DNA of 64,000 nt from Corynebacterium aurimucosum ATCC 700975. GTDB taxonomy: Bacteria; Actinomycetota; Actinomycetes; Mycobacteriales; Mycobacteriaceae. Where the stretch lies: assembly GCF_007672725.1 (NCBI RefSeq), contig NZ_VDTC01000002.1, forward strand, positions 248,001 to 312,000, written 5' to 3'. The notes beneath the pieces were generated by a model. The model saw only the letters and a list, made by a program, of their open reading frames with translations, did not search any database and had not been told where the DNA came from. Of this stretch, positions 45,806 through 56,677 are shown piece after piece; the first letter of the stretch is position 1; every line of letters begins with the position of its first letter. The position numbers were made by a program, and so were the translations under genes.

Positions 45806-46711
45806 CTAATTAAAGCCTGCGGAGCCACCATTCTTGTCAACTTCCGCGGAACGAGCGGGATCCACTTCCTCCGGTGACTCCTGCCCACGTGGCAACCGGA
45901 AGTACACGATGAGCGCAACAACGAAGCAGACCACCGAAACGATGACGTTGACGCGCAACCCGAAGATGTGCGTGGCCTCATCAGCGCGCATGTTTTCTAC
46001 AACGAACCGCCCCGCCGTGTATCCGGCAACGTACAGCGCGAACACACGCCCATGGCCGAGTTTGAACGCCTTGTGCGCCCACAGCAGGAACACACACACC
46101 GCCACATTCCACAGCAGTTCATAGAGGAAGGTCGGATGCACTGAGGTCACTACTTCCCCGGTCGAGCGTCCGCTGATTGGTGCGTACGCGCCGCTGTCAT
46201 TTACTCGGTAGTAGATGTCCAAGGCCCACGGAACCGTGGTTTCACGGCCGTAGAGCTCCTGATTGAACCAATTACCCAAGCGCCCGATAGCTTGGGCCAA
46301 GACAAGTCCGGGCGCGACGGCGTCCGCAAATGGCCCCAATGGGATGCCTTTAACCTTGAACATGATCCACACCGCTATTGCGCCCAGCGCCACTGCGCCC
46401 CAAATGCCGAGGCCGCCGTTGGTAATCTTCAGCGCATCAACTGGATTGCACGTGGAACAGAAGTACTTTTCGTTATCCGTAATCACGTGGTAGAGGCGCC
46501 CACCAATAATTCCGGCCGGTATCACCACCAAGGCCGCATCCCACACCACATCCGGGTTTCCACCGCGGGCAGTATAGCGGCGCAGCGTCATCCACATCGC
46601 AACGAGGATGCCGACGATGATGCACATGGCATAAGCGCGAATTGGGACCGGACCTAGATGCCACACGCCTTGCGGCGGAGAGGGAATGTTGGCGAGATTG
46701 TAAATTTGCAC
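45806..46711 (-). CDS. lgt: Prolipoprotein diacylglyceryl transferase
   Basis: The 301-residue membrane enzyme transfers diacylglycerol to the lipobox Cys of prolipoproteins. It has seven membrane helices, the [14 protein letters not shown] region and the signature [15 protein letters not shown]. The C-terminal 30 residues are hydrophilic. The start is a GTG. The lgt gene next to trpC and pyk is conserved in mycobacteria, where the complete trp genes precede it. A lipoprotein substrate is encoded at 58.1-58.9 kb. Confidence 0.95.
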   Translation of the reverse strand: MQIYNLANIPSPPQGVWHLGPVPIRAYAMCIIVGILVAMWMTLRRYTARGGNPDVVWDAALVVIPAGIIGGRLYHVITDNEKYFCSTCNPVDALKITNGGLGIWGAVALGAIAVWIMFKVKGIPLGPFADAVAPGLVLAQAIGRLGNWFNQELYGRETTVPWALDIYYRVNDSGAYAPISGRSTGEVVTSVHPTFLYELLWNVAVCVFLLWAHKAFKLGHGRVFALYVAGYTAGRFVVENMRADEATHIFGLRVNVIVSVVCFVVALIVYFRLPRGQESPEEVDPARSAEVDKNGGSAGFN

Positions 46712-46752
46712 GGGAAACAGTGTGCCTGAAAATAACGCCCACTACAACGCGT

Positions 46753-47580
46753 CTAGGTCCTGCGCGAAGGGCACGCCGGATGCTGGCCGGTAGCCACCAA
46801 AGAACGCGCCAAGGCCATGGGGTCTTGGGCAGCCATGATGGACTCACCGACCAAGATGGCATCAGCGCCCTGAGAAGCATAAGACAACACGTTTCGCGGG
46901 CTATTGACCCCACCCACCGCGATGCGCGTCATGCTCTCAGGAAGACCCGGCGAAATAGTAGAAAAGGCCTCCCGATTAATAGCATCGGAGGCCAAAGACC
47001 ACGCGTTGATCGCCACGACAGTTCCCCCTGCCTTAATGACGCGATCCACCTCAGCGCACGTACGAACTTCCAGGATGGCGGTCATGCCGAGAGATTCCAC
47101 GCGGTCTAGGAGAGACTCGAGGCGAGCCTGGTCGAGCAGCTCCACTTGCAGGGGAATCGCATCCGCCCCATAGCACCGCGCCTCATGGATCTGATAGGGG
47201 TCGACGATGGTGTCGCGGCATAGCATCGGTATGTCAACGGCGGACCGGGCCGCCCGCATGTCTTCGAGGGAACCGTGGAAGCGGCGGCGATCCGTTTGAC
47301 ACGCCATCACATGCACTCCGGCTTCCTCCAGGCTATGCGCCAACGCTGCCACGGACTGCGGGCTCTCCAAATGCGCAATTTCACCGCCATAAGGTACGGC
47401 GCGCTTTATTTCGGTAATGATAGAGCATCCCGGACGCAGCAAAGCCTGTGCAGCATCGCGCGGGGCATCCATGTCTCGGGAACGCGCCTTTACTTCCTTG
47501 AAGGGAACGCGGGCCTCCCGCGCGGCGACATCAGCTAGTACGCCGGCCACGAGGTGATCGACGGCAATCGGGGTAGGCAT
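46753..47580 (-). CDS. Degenerate indole-3-glycerol-phosphate synthase (TrpC) paralogue
   Basis: The 275-residue protein has a TrpC-type TIM barrel with TEIKRAVPYGG and VDPYQIHEARCYGADAI. Compared with Sulfolobus IGPS numbering, Glu51, Lys53, Glu159 and Asn180 are kept (here E57, K59, E171, N192). Lys110, the general acid, is Arg122; Arg182 is Trp194; Glu210 and Ser211 are Val222 and Gly223; Ser56 is Val62. This predicts lost or changed activity. Its place between the his genes and lgt is where actinobacteria keep the ancestral trpC-trpB-trpA. The RBS GGGAGG is intact and the frame is full length, so it is still expressed. Confidence 0.85.
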   Translation of the reverse strand: MPTPIAVDHLVAGVLADVAAREARVPFKEVKARSRDMDAPRDAAQALLRPGCSIITEIKRAVPYGGEIAHLESPQSVAALAHSLEEAGVHVMACQTDRRRFHGSLEDMRAARSAVDIPMLCRDTIVDPYQIHEARCYGADAIPLQVELLDQARLESLLDRVESLGMTAILEVRTCAEVDRVIKAGGTVVAINAWSLASDAINREAFSTISPGLPESMTRIAVGGVNSPRNVLSYASQGADAILVGESIMAAQDPMALARSLVATGQHPACPSRRT

Positions 47581-47723
47581 GGAGCACCTCCCTTCCCCGA
47601 AGGAAACTCAATGAAAGAAACAGGATGGAGTTCGAGATCACACTTAGGCTAGCGCGCTCTTACCTCCAACCAGAAATCCGGGGTCCCCTTCTATCAGCGC
47701 AACACCCCGTGGTGGAGATGAGA

Positions 47724-47738
47724 CGAGCCGGTGGCTCG
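47724..47738 (-). terminator. Weak hairpin after the trp-region membrane gene
   Basis: CGAGCC-GGT-GGCTCG forms a 6-bp stem 15 bp beyond the stop of the membrane-protein gene. No T run follows, so it may only slow or partly end the his transcript before the trpC paralogue. Confidence 0.35.
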
Positions 47739-47752
47739 TGCCGCCACCTCCC

Positions 47753-48382
47753 CTAGGTGGTGCGAGGATCTGTGGGGTCGATATCGGCGTCCAAAGCGTC
47801 CCACATCACGCGGCCAGAATCCTGGGAGGTTTCTAGATCTTCCTGCAGGCGCTCCTGCCGTACAGCTGGTGTCTCATATTTGGCGGAGCGGGGCTTATCG
47901 CCTCCCGGATTGCTGGCCACCATGACCGCACCAAAGAGCGCGAGTGCAGCGCCGACGAGGGCGAGGACAGGGCCGGCAGTCGAGGCATCCGCGGAGAGCA
48001 CCGTGGCCCAGTCAGAAATGGTCGTGGACTCCACGGAGGTATCATTCGTGCCTCCCTGCAGCAGTTCCTCGGCGCGCTCCGCCTCCGGGCCGGCGGTCAG
48101 CAACGCAACAGGCCGCCATCCCGCAGCCGCCGCGGCAAGTGCTGTGAGGCCAGATACGATTCGGCGGCCGGTGCGCCGTAGCGCGAAGGCCGCAACACCG
48201 CCAGCGAGGACCACAACGCTCAACGCGATGAGCTCGAGGGACCACAAGGAACCCGATAGCTCCGCAACGCTGGAGCCGGCCTTATCATCCTCAACCGCAG
48301 CCTTTACCCACGTCATGCGGGAAGACAGCCACAATAGGATGGCACCGACAAACATCAACAAGGGCCCAATGCGCTTAGCCAT
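47753..48382 (-). CDS. Trp-region membrane protein (TIGR02234-like)
   Basis: The 209-residue protein has four hydrophobic segments (about 8-24, 47-66, 78-100 and 140-160) and an acidic C-terminal tail. It resembles the actinobacterial family found between hisI and the trp genes (for example Rv1610), whose function is unknown. The second ATG of MMAKRIG is chosen because GGAGGA is 5 nt before it. It overlaps the hisI stop by 8 bp, so it belongs to the his transcript. Confidence 0.8.
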   Translation of the reverse strand: MAKRIGPLLMFVGAILLWLSSRMTWVKAAVEDDKAGSSVAELSGSLWSLELIALSVVVLAGGVAAFALRRTGRRIVSGLTALAAAAAGWRPVALLTAGPEAERAEELLQGGTNDTSVESTTISDWATVLSADASTAGPVLALVGAALALFGAVMVASNPGGDKPRSAKYETPAVRQERLQEDLETSQDSGRVMWDALDADIDPTDPRTT

Positions 48383-48776
48383 CATTCTCCTCCCCTAAGA
48401 GATCACGTGCATCGAAACAGGTCCGGTCACCGGTATGGCATGCCCCGCCGCGCTGACGAACGGTGAGCAGGATGGTGTCACCATCGCAATCCAAGCGCGC
48501 GCCGACCACCTCTTGGGTGTTGCCGGATGTTAGGCCTTTGATCCAATACTCGCGGCGGGAACGTGAATAGTAGGTTCCGCGGCGCGTCGCCAACGTGTAG
48601 GCCAAGGCATGGTCATCCATCCACGCCAACATGAGCACCTCACCGCGCTCCGACTGCACGATGGCTGGAACAAGCCCCAACTCGTTGCGCTTAAGTTGCT
48701 GAGCAATCTCATCACTCAGCTCATAAGCCCCGACAGCCGTTGGGTCGGTGGTGGGGTTGTCGCTGTTCCTCGTCAC
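48375..48776 (-). CDS. hisI: Phosphoribosyl-AMP cyclohydrolase
   Basis: The 133-residue enzyme opens the adenine ring of phosphoribosyl-AMP, the third step of histidine synthesis. It shows [29 protein letters not shown], the Mg/Zn block DCDGDTILL and the Cys-His set [13 protein letters not shown]. There is no fused HisE, as usual in actinobacteria. The GTG start overlaps the hisF stop by 4 bp. Confidence 0.96.
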   Translation of the reverse strand: MTRNSDNPTTDPTAVGAYELSDEIAQQLKRNELGLVPAIVQSERGEVLMLAWMDDHALAYTLATRRGTYYSRSRREYWIKGLTSGNTQEVVGARLDCDGDTILLTVRQRGGACHTGDRTCFDARDLLGEENDG

Positions 48777-49537
48777 TGTCGCACCTCCTTGCCTGCCGCA
48801 GCTAGCGCCTGCTTGACCTCGGAGATCCCCACTTCTCCGAAGTGGAAAATGCTGGCGGCCAGCACCGCATCTGCCCCAGCGTCGACAGCCGGTGGGAAGT
48901 CCTCGGCCTTTCCCGCACCGCCGGAGGCGATGATCGGAACGGAAACTTTCTCGCGCACTGCCTCGATCAATTCGATATCAAAGCCCGCCTTGGTTCCGTC
49001 GCCGTCCATGGAGTTCAGCAAGATTTCGCCGACACCCAATTCCTCACCGCGCTTGGCCCATTCCACGGCATCGAGGCCCGCAGAACGCGTTCCGCCATGC
49101 GTGGTGACCTCGAATCCGCTAGGGAAATCTGCAGCACGGCGCGCATCCACCGACAACACGATGCACTGCGAGCCAAACACATCCGCAAGCTCACGCAGTA
49201 GCTCCGGGCGCGCGATGGCAGAGGAGTTGACGGAGACCTTATCGGCGCCGGCACGCAGCAGTTCACGGACGTCGTCGACAGACCGCACTCCACCGCCAAC
49301 GGTCAGCGGAATAAAGACCTGATCGGCGGTGCGGCGTACGACGTCAAGCATGGTACCGCGGCCGTCCTTCGACGCTGACACATCGAGAAAAGTCAGCTCA
49401 TCAGCACCCACGCGGTCGTAATGGGCGGCCAACTCAACTGGGTCGCCGGCATCACGCAAGTTTTCAAAGTTAATGCCTTTGACCACGCGGCCATTATCAA
49501 CGTCAAGGCACGGGATCACTCGCACGGCAAGAGCCAT
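48773..49537 (-). CDS. hisF: Imidazole glycerol phosphate synthase cyclase subunit HisF
   Basis: The 254-residue TIM-barrel subunit works with HisH to make imidazole glycerol phosphate and AICAR. It has [17 protein letters not shown] (catalytic Asp11 region), the second Asp in [13 protein letters not shown], and the phosphate-binding [15 protein letters not shown]. The start [12 protein letters not shown] has AGGAGG 8 nt upstream. A 129-bp gap, with a small hairpin, separates it from impA; the hairpin at 49574-49594 sits in this leader. Confidence 0.96.
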   Translation of the reverse strand: MALAVRVIPCLDVDNGRVVKGINFENLRDAGDPVELAAHYDRVGADELTFLDVSASKDGRGTMLDVVRRTADQVFIPLTVGGGVRSVDDVRELLRAGADKVSVNSSAIARPELLRELADVFGSQCIVLSVDARRAADFPSGFEVTTHGGTRSAGLDAVEWAKRGEELGVGEILLNSMDGDGTKAGFDIELIEAVREKVSVPIIASGGAGKAEDFPPAVDAGADAVLAASIFHFGEVGISEVKQALAAAGKEVRQ

Positions 49538-49573
49538 GGTGACAATCCTCCTAAAGCTCAAAGCGAAATGAAA

Positions 49574-49594
49574 GGCAGCTCGAATCGAACTGCC
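49574..49594 (-). terminator. Hairpin in the impA-hisF gap (terminator-like or tRNA T-arm-like)
   Basis: On the minus strand GGCAG, an 11-nt loop containing TTCGATTC, then CTGCC is followed by TTTCATTT. The stem and T-rich tail look like a weak terminator. The loop resembles a tRNA T-arm, but no acceptor, D or anticodon arms could be built around it, so it is not called a tRNA. Confidence 0.45.
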
Positions 49595-49666
49595 GATTGG
49601 TGAAATTCAAGTCCGGTATGCGGCGCCAGCGACGAGCGCTAGCGTCCTAGGCAAGCCAAACGCGTA

Positions 49667-50470
49667 TCAACGGCTTCCGCGGGGGTTTCGGGCGATGGCA
49701 TCCAAGATCGTGGCATGCACCTGCGGGGTACCGCCCACGAATCCCTGTGAATGCGCGGTCCACTCGTTGCCTTCTGGATCACTCACGCGGCCACCGGCAG
49801 CCTTGATCATGAGAGCACCCGCCGCGTTATCCCACGGGTGCGGCGAGAAATTCACCGCGCCGTCAAACACGCCTTGAGCCACAAATGCATTATCCAGACC
49901 CACCGACCCGGTCATGCGGGGACGCAGCCCGGTCTCCCGGAGATCATTGAACAGGCCCGTCGGCAGGTGCGAGGAGCAGCCCACGTGGCCACGAGCCTCG
50001 TCGAATCCCTGGGCTTCTTCGCCACCACCGAATCCAGAGGAGGGGCCGCCGCTGGTTCGCAGCTGCATGCCCTGCGCCGCAACCACGCGCCGGTGTAGCA
50101 GGGGGAAATCCGCTACTGCAACAACCGGCTTTGCTTCGTGGATAAGCGTGACAAGAATGCCGCAGCATGGATTTCCGGCCGAGTAGTTCGCGGTTCCATC
50201 CACGGGATCCACAACCCACACCGTTTCTTCAAGGCTGCCGCCTGATTCTTCACCGAGTACCGGGATACCGGTGAGCTGGTTCAGCGTCAGTCGCAGCTGC
50301 TGTTCAATCAGCAAATCCACCTCGGTGGCAAAGTCCCCTTCGCCCTTGAAACGCGCGGGCGCTGCACCGAGGCCCCGGCGGAAGAGATCATCAACCTGGT
50401 CCACCGCTGCTTCTGCAAAGGCCACGAGTTCGCGCGGATCCGACGCGGAGGTTCCTGACATCGGGGCCAT
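49667..50470 (-). CDS. impA: Inositol monophosphatase-family phosphatase
   Basis: The 267-residue Mg-dependent phosphatase has the motifs LGEESGG, DPVDGTANYSAGNP and WDNAAGALMIKAAGG of the IMPase fold. A glycine-rich stretch near residues 145-160 (GGPSSGFGGGEE) is unusual. In C. glutamicum the gene at this spot is called impA; a histidinol-phosphatase role (HisN-like) is possible, as the pathway needs one and none other is here, but is unproven. The ATG at 50470 has AGGAGAGG upstream, and it starts 4 nt after the hisA stop. Confidence 0.85.
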   Translation of the reverse strand: MAPMSGTSASDPRELVAFAEAAVDQVDDLFRRGLGAAPARFKGEGDFATEVDLLIEQQLRLTLNQLTGIPVLGEESGGSLEETVWVVDPVDGTANYSAGNPCCGILVTLIHEAKPVVAVADFPLLHRRVVAAQGMQLRTSGGPSSGFGGGEEAQGFDEARGHVGCSSHLPTGLFNDLRETGLRPRMTGSVGLDNAFVAQGVFDGAVNFSPHPWDNAAGALMIKAAGGRVSDPEGNEWTAHSQGFVGGTPQVHATILDAIARNPRGSR

Positions 50471-50474
50471 TGGC

Positions 50475-51257
50475 CTACCTCTCCTCGATCGGGTCAATGT
50501 ATTCTTCACCCGGCAACGGCGTAACTTCCGCAACCGCCGCAAGCGCCTCCTCCAGTGTGAAGCGCTCCTCATAGAGAGCCTTGCCGATGATGGCGGAATC
50601 AATTCCCTCATTTTCGTAGAGGGCCAATTCACGCAGATCATCAAGGGTGGAAATCCCACCGGAGGCTGTTACCTTTGCCTCCGTGGCGGCCGCAACCTCA
50701 CGCAGCAGTTCGATGTTGGGGCCTTGCAGCGTCCCGTCCTTGGACACGTCCGTCACCACGAAGCGAGTGCAACCAGCGGCGTCAAGGCGCTCGAGCACCT
50801 CCCAGAGGTCGCCACCATCGGAAACCCAGCCGTTACCGCGCGTGCGCCACTCGCCGTCCACCATCCGGACTGCGAGATCGACCGCGATGCGGTCACCATG
50901 CTCTGCCAAGACCTTGGCAATCCATTCGGGGTTTTCCAAAGCCGCGGTACCAATATTGACGCGGCGGGCTCCGGTGGCGAGTGCACGGGCCAAGGAGTCA
51001 TCATCCCGGATACCTCCGGTCAGCTCCACGTTAAGGTCCACGCTCGTGGTGATCTCAGCGAGCAGCTCGTGGTTGGAGCCGCGGCCAAAGGCTGCGTCCA
51101 GATCTACTGCGTGCAGCCACTGCGCGCCTTGGGCCTGCCACTTAAGGGCGGCCTCACGCGGCGAGCCATAGGGCTTTTCAGTTCCGGCCTCTCCCTGATC
51201 AAGGCGAACCGCCTGACCGTCGACGACATCAACCGCGGGCAACAGTGTAAAGCTCAT
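50475..51257 (-). CDS. hisA: HisA, ProFAR isomerase (corynebacterial subHisA type likely)
   Basis: The 260-residue TIM-barrel isomerase acts in the fourth step of histidine synthesis. It has [15 protein letters not shown] with the catalytic Asp, [15 protein letters not shown], and the second Asp in [11 protein letters not shown]. In most actinobacteria this position is filled by PriA, which serves both HisA and TrpF. Corynebacteria that carry a complete trp operon with fused TrpCF have a HisA specialised from PriA (subHisA). I infer this type from genus context, not from tested residues. The C-terminal tail is about 15 residues longer than usual. Confidence 0.93.
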   Translation of the reverse strand: MSFTLLPAVDVVDGQAVRLDQGEAGTEKPYGSPREAALKWQAQGAQWLHAVDLDAAFGRGSNHELLAEITTSVDLNVELTGGIRDDDSLARALATGARRVNIGTAALENPEWIAKVLAEHGDRIAVDLAVRMVDGEWRTRGNGWVSDGGDLWEVLERLDAAGCTRFVVTDVSKDGTLQGPNIELLREVAAATEAKVTASGGISTLDDLRELALYENEGIDSAIIGKALYEERFTLEEALAAVAEVTPLPGEEYIDPIEER

Positions 51258-51287
51258 GGTGGGTAGTCTACCTTTCGAGTGGGCTCT

Positions 51288-51923
51288 TTAAAGCGTTCCA
51301 ATCCAGTTCTTTAGCAGCTGCGAGCCGACGTCACCCGACTTCTCCGGATGAAATTGCGTGGCCCATAGCGCACCGTTTTCTACCGCGGCGACAAAACGGT
51401 CACCGCCATATTCGGACCACGCCACCTTCGGCGGCTCAGTGATTTCAGTCTCGAGCTCCCAGCTCCGCGCGGCATAGGAGTGCACGAAGTAGAAGCGATC
51501 CTGCGCGCTCACGCCATGGAACATAAGGCTATCGTCGGGAAGCTCAACGGTGTTCCAGCCCATGTGGGGCAGAACTGGCGACTGCAAGCGGGTCACCTCC
51601 CCCGGCCACTCACCACAGCCTTCCGTAAAAACGCCGTGTTCTGTACCGGACTCAAAGAGAATCTGCATACCTACGCAGATACCGAGAACTGGGCGGCCGC
51701 CAGCTAGGCGTTGGCCAATGATCCGTGGGCCCTGGGCCGCACGCAGGCCTTCCATGCAGGCGGCGAAGGCGCCTACGCCGGGCACCAACAGGCCATCGGC
51801 TTCCACCGCCAGCTTCGGGTCTGCGGTCACCGTCACGGTGGCACCGACCCGTTCCAGTGCGCGCACAGCCGAGCGGACGTTGCCGGCACCATAATCAAGG
51901 ACAACTACGTCGTGTGAGCTCAT
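51288..51923 (-). CDS. hisH: Imidazole glycerol phosphate synthase glutamine amidotransferase HisH
   Basis: The 211-residue class I glutaminase supplies ammonia to HisF. It has the nucleophile Cys in [14 protein letters not shown], the oxyanion block GAGNVRSA, and the His-Glu pair in TQFHPEKSG. It overlaps the MFS stop by 4 bp (ATGA) and lies 30 bp before hisA. Confidence 0.96.
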   Translation of the reverse strand: MSSHDVVVLDYGAGNVRSAVRALERVGATVTVTADPKLAVEADGLLVPGVGAFAACMEGLRAAQGPRIIGQRLAGGRPVLGICVGMQILFESGTEHGVFTEGCGEWPGEVTRLQSPVLPHMGWNTVELPDDSLMFHGVSAQDRFYFVHSYAARSWELETEITEPPKVAWSEYGGDRFVAAVENGALWATQFHPEKSGDVGSQLLKNWIGTL

Positions 51924-53194
51924 CGTGGCTCCTTTCCGGGCCTCCTCGGCCTTCTAATCCTGCGCAAGCGCGTTTGGATGTCATTGAGTTCGCTCACGCG
52001 GGTCTTACCCAAAGCTAGGTCAGCAGCAGTCATGAGCAAGCCCACCGCAATGATGGCGGCACCTGCGGCAAAAGCGCCTTTGTATCCTGACATCGCCACG
52101 ACGGCGCCAAGGACCGTCGAACCAAGGCCAGTACCACCGTCGTAGAAGATGTTCCACACCGCGGAACCCTCGGAGAGCCGCTCGCGTGGGAGGCGGTCAA
52201 ACATCGACAACAGCGCCTCATTTTGAACGATGCCGAAGCCAGCACCGTAAATGACCGTACCGAACACGAGCAGCCATACCGACCACTCTTGCCACAGCAC
52301 GGCGGCGATGAGTCCCACACCCACAACCGAGGAAGCCTGGGCCGGAATCATGAGTGTGCCAGGCTTGCCCACCCGGTCCGCCACGACACCGGCGACGTAG
52401 CGCGCAATCATGCCCGCGCCACCAATCACGGACAGCATGAAGCCGCCCAAAACCGCTCCGCGTTCAGGATCCAATTCGCGCACGGCCGGCGAAATGAAAT
52501 TCGAAGCCACGCCGTAGCTCACGGAGAAGCTCATCAACGCCAGTGCGGGCACGAGCACAAGCTTCCACATTGGGGCACGCGGAGTGGTATCCGATGGGTC
52601 CGGCACTCCCACTGGGGCAGCCTTGATCTGCGGTACCAAGATGCAGGTGAAGAAACCCAGCAGGCCGAGGCCGGCGGCCAAGAGGTACACCACGTTATAG
52701 TTGTACGCTGCGGCGACGGCAAGGCCGACGGGCAGGAAGGCCATCTGTGCCGCGCCGATAAAAAGGCCGAAGATTCCAGTGGCCTTGCCCAACAAGCGCC
52801 GCGGCGTGATTTCCGCGATGAGCGCGTTTTCTGACACCGTCAGGGCACCGAAGCCAATACCGCGCAGTGCGGAAAAGCCTAGGGCGATTGGGGCGGCGTC
52901 GCCCAGCATGTGGCCCAACGCCGGCACGCCCAAGAGCAGCGCCGACGCCGCCATGATCGGCCGGTAGCCAAAGATGCGCAGCAGCATCGGAGTCGCCATT
53001 TGGGTAAGCACGGTGGCCAGCATGAACACGCCGGTTGTGGCACCAGCCAGCGTGGCCGATCCGCCGGAATCCAACACAGCCAACGGCACCACGGGTAGCA
53101 AGACTGACCACGCGCCGAAGGCGGAAACCACCGCGATCATGGTTTCCTTGAAGCCGGCAACCTTCCACACACTCTGAGGGGCGTTATCTGTCAC
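51920..53194 (-). CDS. MFS transporter inside the his operon
   Basis: The 424-residue protein has about twelve membrane helices, with the family's cytoplasmic loop ([17 protein letters not shown]) after helix 2 and a long central loop. The GTG start is chosen because it overlaps the 60-aa gene's stop as GTGA; a much longer frame upstream of it is an artefact that covers hisB-proximal sequence. The basic C-terminal tail ends [11 protein letters not shown]. Position suggests export or uptake of a histidine-pathway compound, but no substrate can be read from the sequence. Confidence 0.85.
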   Translation of the reverse strand: MTDNAPQSVWKVAGFKETMIAVVSAFGAWSVLLPVVPLAVLDSGGSATLAGATTGVFMLATVLTQMATPMLLRIFGYRPIMAASALLLGVPALGHMLGDAAPIALGFSALRGIGFGALTVSENALIAEITPRRLLGKATGIFGLFIGAAQMAFLPVGLAVAAAYNYNVVYLLAAGLGLLGFFTCILVPQIKAAPVGVPDPSDTTPRAPMWKLVLVPALALMSFSVSYGVASNFISPAVRELDPERGAVLGGFMLSVIGGAGMIARYVAGVVADRVGKPGTLMIPAQASSVVGVGLIAAVLWQEWSVWLLVFGTVIYGAGFGIVQNEALLSMFDRLPRERLSEGSAVWNIFYDGGTGLGSTVLGAVVAMSGYKGAFAAGAAIIAVGLLMTAADLALGKTRVSELNDIQTRLRRIRRPRRPGKEPR

Positions 53195-53373
53195 TTTGCC
53201 GCCAATCCTGCCGAAAAGATGTCGAGGAACCAGACCAACGCGGCGGTCACGGCGACCGCCGCGAGCGCGCCCGCGACCACAGTCAGCAATACTGAACCGT
53301 TCTGATACGCCGCCCACGCGCCACCGACGAGCAGACCGGCGACGAGAAAGAGAATGAGAACCATGACATTCAT
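53191..53373 (-). CDS. Small two-helix membrane protein
   Basis: The 60-residue protein begins MNVMVLILFLVAGLLVGG and has two predicted helices (about 3-22 and 30-52) joined by a short polar turn. It ends AGLAAK and overlaps the MFS start by 4 bp, so the two are translated together. It starts 6 nt before hisB ends on the same transcript. I do not know the family. It may be an accessory subunit of the transporter. Confidence 0.75.
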   Translation of the reverse strand: MNVMVLILFLVAGLLVGGAWAAYQNGSVLLTVVAGALAAVAVTAALVWFLDIFSAGLAAK

Positions 53374-53379
53374 AGCGTC

Positions 53380-54012
53380 TTAGAGTGCTCCCTTCGTCGA
53401 AGGAACTCCGGTTACTCGCGGATCCCGCTCGGTTGCCTGGCGCAGGGCGCGGGCCACTGCCTTGTACTCGGCTTCCGTGATGTGGTGCGGATCGCGCCCA
53501 TAGCGCACGTTGACGTGCAGAGTCGTCGCCGAGTGTGTGGCAAAGGTTTCGAAGAAGTGCCGGTTGATCACCGTGGCGTAGTGCCCGCCAATAACCTGCC
53601 ACTCCAAGTTCTCCGGCTCGCCATTCATGACAAAGTAGGGCCGCCCAGAAATGTCAACGACGGCCTCCACCAGCGTTTCATCCATGGGCAGAAGCTGGGA
53701 ACCGAAACGGCGGATGCCGGACTTATCCCCCAGTGCTTCGAGGAAAGCGCGGCCAAGAACAATCGCGGTGTCTTCCACCGTGTGGTGGGCATCGATATCG
53801 ATATCGCCCTCGGCATGGACCTTAAGGTCGAAGGAGCCGTGAGTGCACACAGCGTTGAGCATGTGGTCAAAGAACGGCAGCCCCGTTGAAATATCCGCCT
53901 GGCCGGTGCCATCGAGATTGATTTCAACGGAGATCTTTGTCTCCCCAGTCACGCGCTCTGCGCGGCCAATGCGGTCGCCTAAGTCGTGGCGTGTAGCTTC
54001 ACCAGCGCTCAT
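53380..54012 (-). CDS. hisB: Imidazoleglycerol-phosphate dehydratase
   Basis: The 210-residue Mn-dependent enzyme has the duplicated fold and the metal-site motifs [25 protein letters not shown] and [21 protein letters not shown]. It is the monofunctional form, with no phosphatase domain. It lies 6 bp upstream of the 60-aa gene and 56 bp downstream of hisC. Confidence 0.96.
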   Translation of the reverse strand: MSAGEATRHDLGDRIGRAERVTGETKISVEINLDGTGQADISTGLPFFDHMLNAVCTHGSFDLKVHAEGDIDIDAHHTVEDTAIVLGRAFLEALGDKSGIRRFGSQLLPMDETLVEAVVDISGRPYFVMNGEPENLEWQVIGGHYATVINRHFFETFATHSATTLHVNVRYGRDPHHITEAEYKAVARALRQATERDPRVTGVPSTKGAL

Positions 54013-54068
54013 TGTCCCACGCTCCTTCTTTTCATCATGAGCCTTTGTCTGGGCTCAAGTTTCAGTTC

Positions 54069-55175
<1,107 letters not shown>

Positions 55176-56525
55176 TTAAGCCTCTCCTTTCTGGGCATCT
55201 GTGTCTTCGGCGAATCGTGCGGCGATTGCTTCACCGTGGGCGGGCAGCGCCTCCGCTGTGGCGAAGGCGATAACGTTCTCTGCTACCTCGCCGAGTGCCG
55301 CGCGGTCATACTCGATGAGGTTTACTGGGCGAAGGAAGGTATGCGTCGACAAGCCGGCGCTAAACCGCGCGGTTCCAGAGGTTGGCAAAACGTGGTTGGA
55401 ACCCGCGGTGTAATCACCAAGAGGTACGGGCGAATAGTCGCCAACGAAGATGGCACCGGCGTGGCGAATGCGCTCCGCAACTGCCCGGGCGTTCTTCGTG
55501 TGCACCTCCAAGTGCTCGGCGGCATAGGCATCCGCGACGGCGATTCCCGCCTCAAGGTCCTCAACCACGACAATGCCCGACTGCTCACCGCGCAGCGCCT
55601 CGGCGGCGCGTTCGGCATTGGCGGTGGCGGTATAACGCTGCGCTACCTCCGCGTTCACGGCGGCGGCAAACTCCTCTGAATCAGTAATGAGCACGGAAGC
55701 AGCCATGGGATCATGCTCTGCCTGGGAGATGAGGTCATAGGCCACGTAGACGGGGTTGGCGCTATCGTCTGCCAAAATGGCGATCTCCGTGGGCCCGGCC
55801 TCCGCATCAATGCCCACCACGCCCTGCACTGCGCGTTTAGCGGCGACAACAAACACGTTGCCTGGGCCGGTAATGATATCGACAGGCTCCAGTGCTTCCT
55901 CACCGGTAACCGGTTCATCATCGCCATAGGCCAGAAGGGCAATGGCTTGCCCGCCGCCTACTGCCCACACCTCGTCCACGCCGAGCATGTGGCACGTGGC
56001 CAGCACCGTCGGGTGCGGCAGACCGCCAAACTCCTTTTGTGGCGGGGAGGCCACGACCATCGCCTCAGCGCCCGCTTCCTGGGCGGGGACGGCGTTCATA
56101 ATGACGGAAGACGGATACACCGCCTTGCCGCCCGGGACGTACAGCCCCACCCGCTCGATGGGGTGAAAGACCTCGGTGACCGTTGCCCCCGGTGCCAGGG
56201 TGGTCGTGTGCGAATCCGGCCTCTGGTCAGCATGGACAGCACGCACGCGCGCGATGGATTCCTCGATGGCTGCCCGCACTTTCGGGTCCAGCTCATCGGC
56301 TGCTTTCTTCAGCTCCTCCTGAGGAACACGCACCGCGGCCGGGCGAATACCGTCAAATTTTTCGCCGAAGTCGAGGGCGGCCGCCGCTCCGCCGTCACGG
56401 ACCTTCTCCACCATGGGGATAACAGTGCCCATCACCGAGGACACGTCCGTGCCCCCTCGCGGCAATACTCGGCGCAAACGGGAGGTAGTAAGTGCCTCTC
56501 CACGCAGGTCGATGGTTCGTAGCAT
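55176..56525 (-). CDS. hisD: Histidinol dehydrogenase
   Basis: The 449-residue zinc enzyme carries out the last two oxidations to histidine. It has [16 protein letters not shown], the [12 protein letters not shown] block, the His pair ligand region [14 protein letters not shown] and the C-terminal GSNHVLPT. The start ATG has AGAGG 7 nt upstream. It is the first gene of the his transcript, with its promoter in the 152 bp before the divergent YbjN gene. Confidence 0.97.
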   Translation of the reverse strand: MLRTIDLRGEALTTSRLRRVLPRGGTDVSSVMGTVIPMVEKVRDGGAAAALDFGEKFDGIRPAAVRVPQEELKKAADELDPKVRAAIEESIARVRAVHADQRPDSHTTTLAPGATVTEVFHPIERVGLYVPGGKAVYPSSVIMNAVPAQEAGAEAMVVASPPQKEFGGLPHPTVLATCHMLGVDEVWAVGGGQAIALLAYGDDEPVTGEEALEPVDIITGPGNVFVVAAKRAVQGVVGIDAEAGPTEIAILADDSANPVYVAYDLISQAEHDPMAASVLITDSEEFAAAVNAEVAQRYTATANAERAAEALRGEQSGIVVVEDLEAGIAVADAYAAEHLEVHTKNARAVAERIRHAGAIFVGDYSPVPLGDYTAGSNHVLPTSGTARFSAGLSTHTFLRPVNLIEYDRAALGEVAENVIAFATAEALPAHGEAIAARFAEDTDAQKGEA

Positions 56526-56558
56526 GCTGGGACCTCTTTTTATAATATGCAGTGGTTT

Positions 56559-56581
56559 CTATACCTTCCCATTACTATACC
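56559..56581. repeat. Direct repeat CTATACC in the hisD/YbjN divergent promoter
   Basis: CTATACC occurs twice at a 16-bp period (56559-56565 and 56575-56581), 34-56 bp before the hisD start. On the minus strand each copy reads GGTATAG, so the pair may be operator half-sites or alternative -10 elements. No regulator gene lies nearby. Confidence 0.4.
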
Positions 56582-56616
56582 CGGACCGAAAAGCCAGCGA
56601 ACCGGCAGGTGCGGGT

Positions 56617-56622
56617 TATAGA
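56617..56622 (+). promoter_or_regulatory. -10 hexamer TATAGA of the YbjN gene
   Basis: TATAGA (overlapping TAGAAT at 56619-56624) ends 55 bp before the ATG at 56678, giving a leader of about 48 nt with the ribosome site GAGGGAGG. The transcript is therefore not leaderless. Confidence 0.4.
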
Positions 56623-56677
56623 ATGTGCCACTAGTAACACATTCCGGCATCCCGTATCGGTAGAGGGAGGTGGCGAA

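Noticed and set aside
49570-49640. Possible tRNA gene on the minus strand in the impA-hisF gap
   Set aside because: Only a T-arm-like hairpin is present; no acceptor stem, D arm or anticodon arm could be paired.
53194-53602. 560-residue version of the MFS protein with a 136-residue N-terminal extension
   Set aside because: The extension overlaps the 60-aa gene and part of hisB, is Arg/Gly/Ser-rich without pattern, and lacks a ribosome site.
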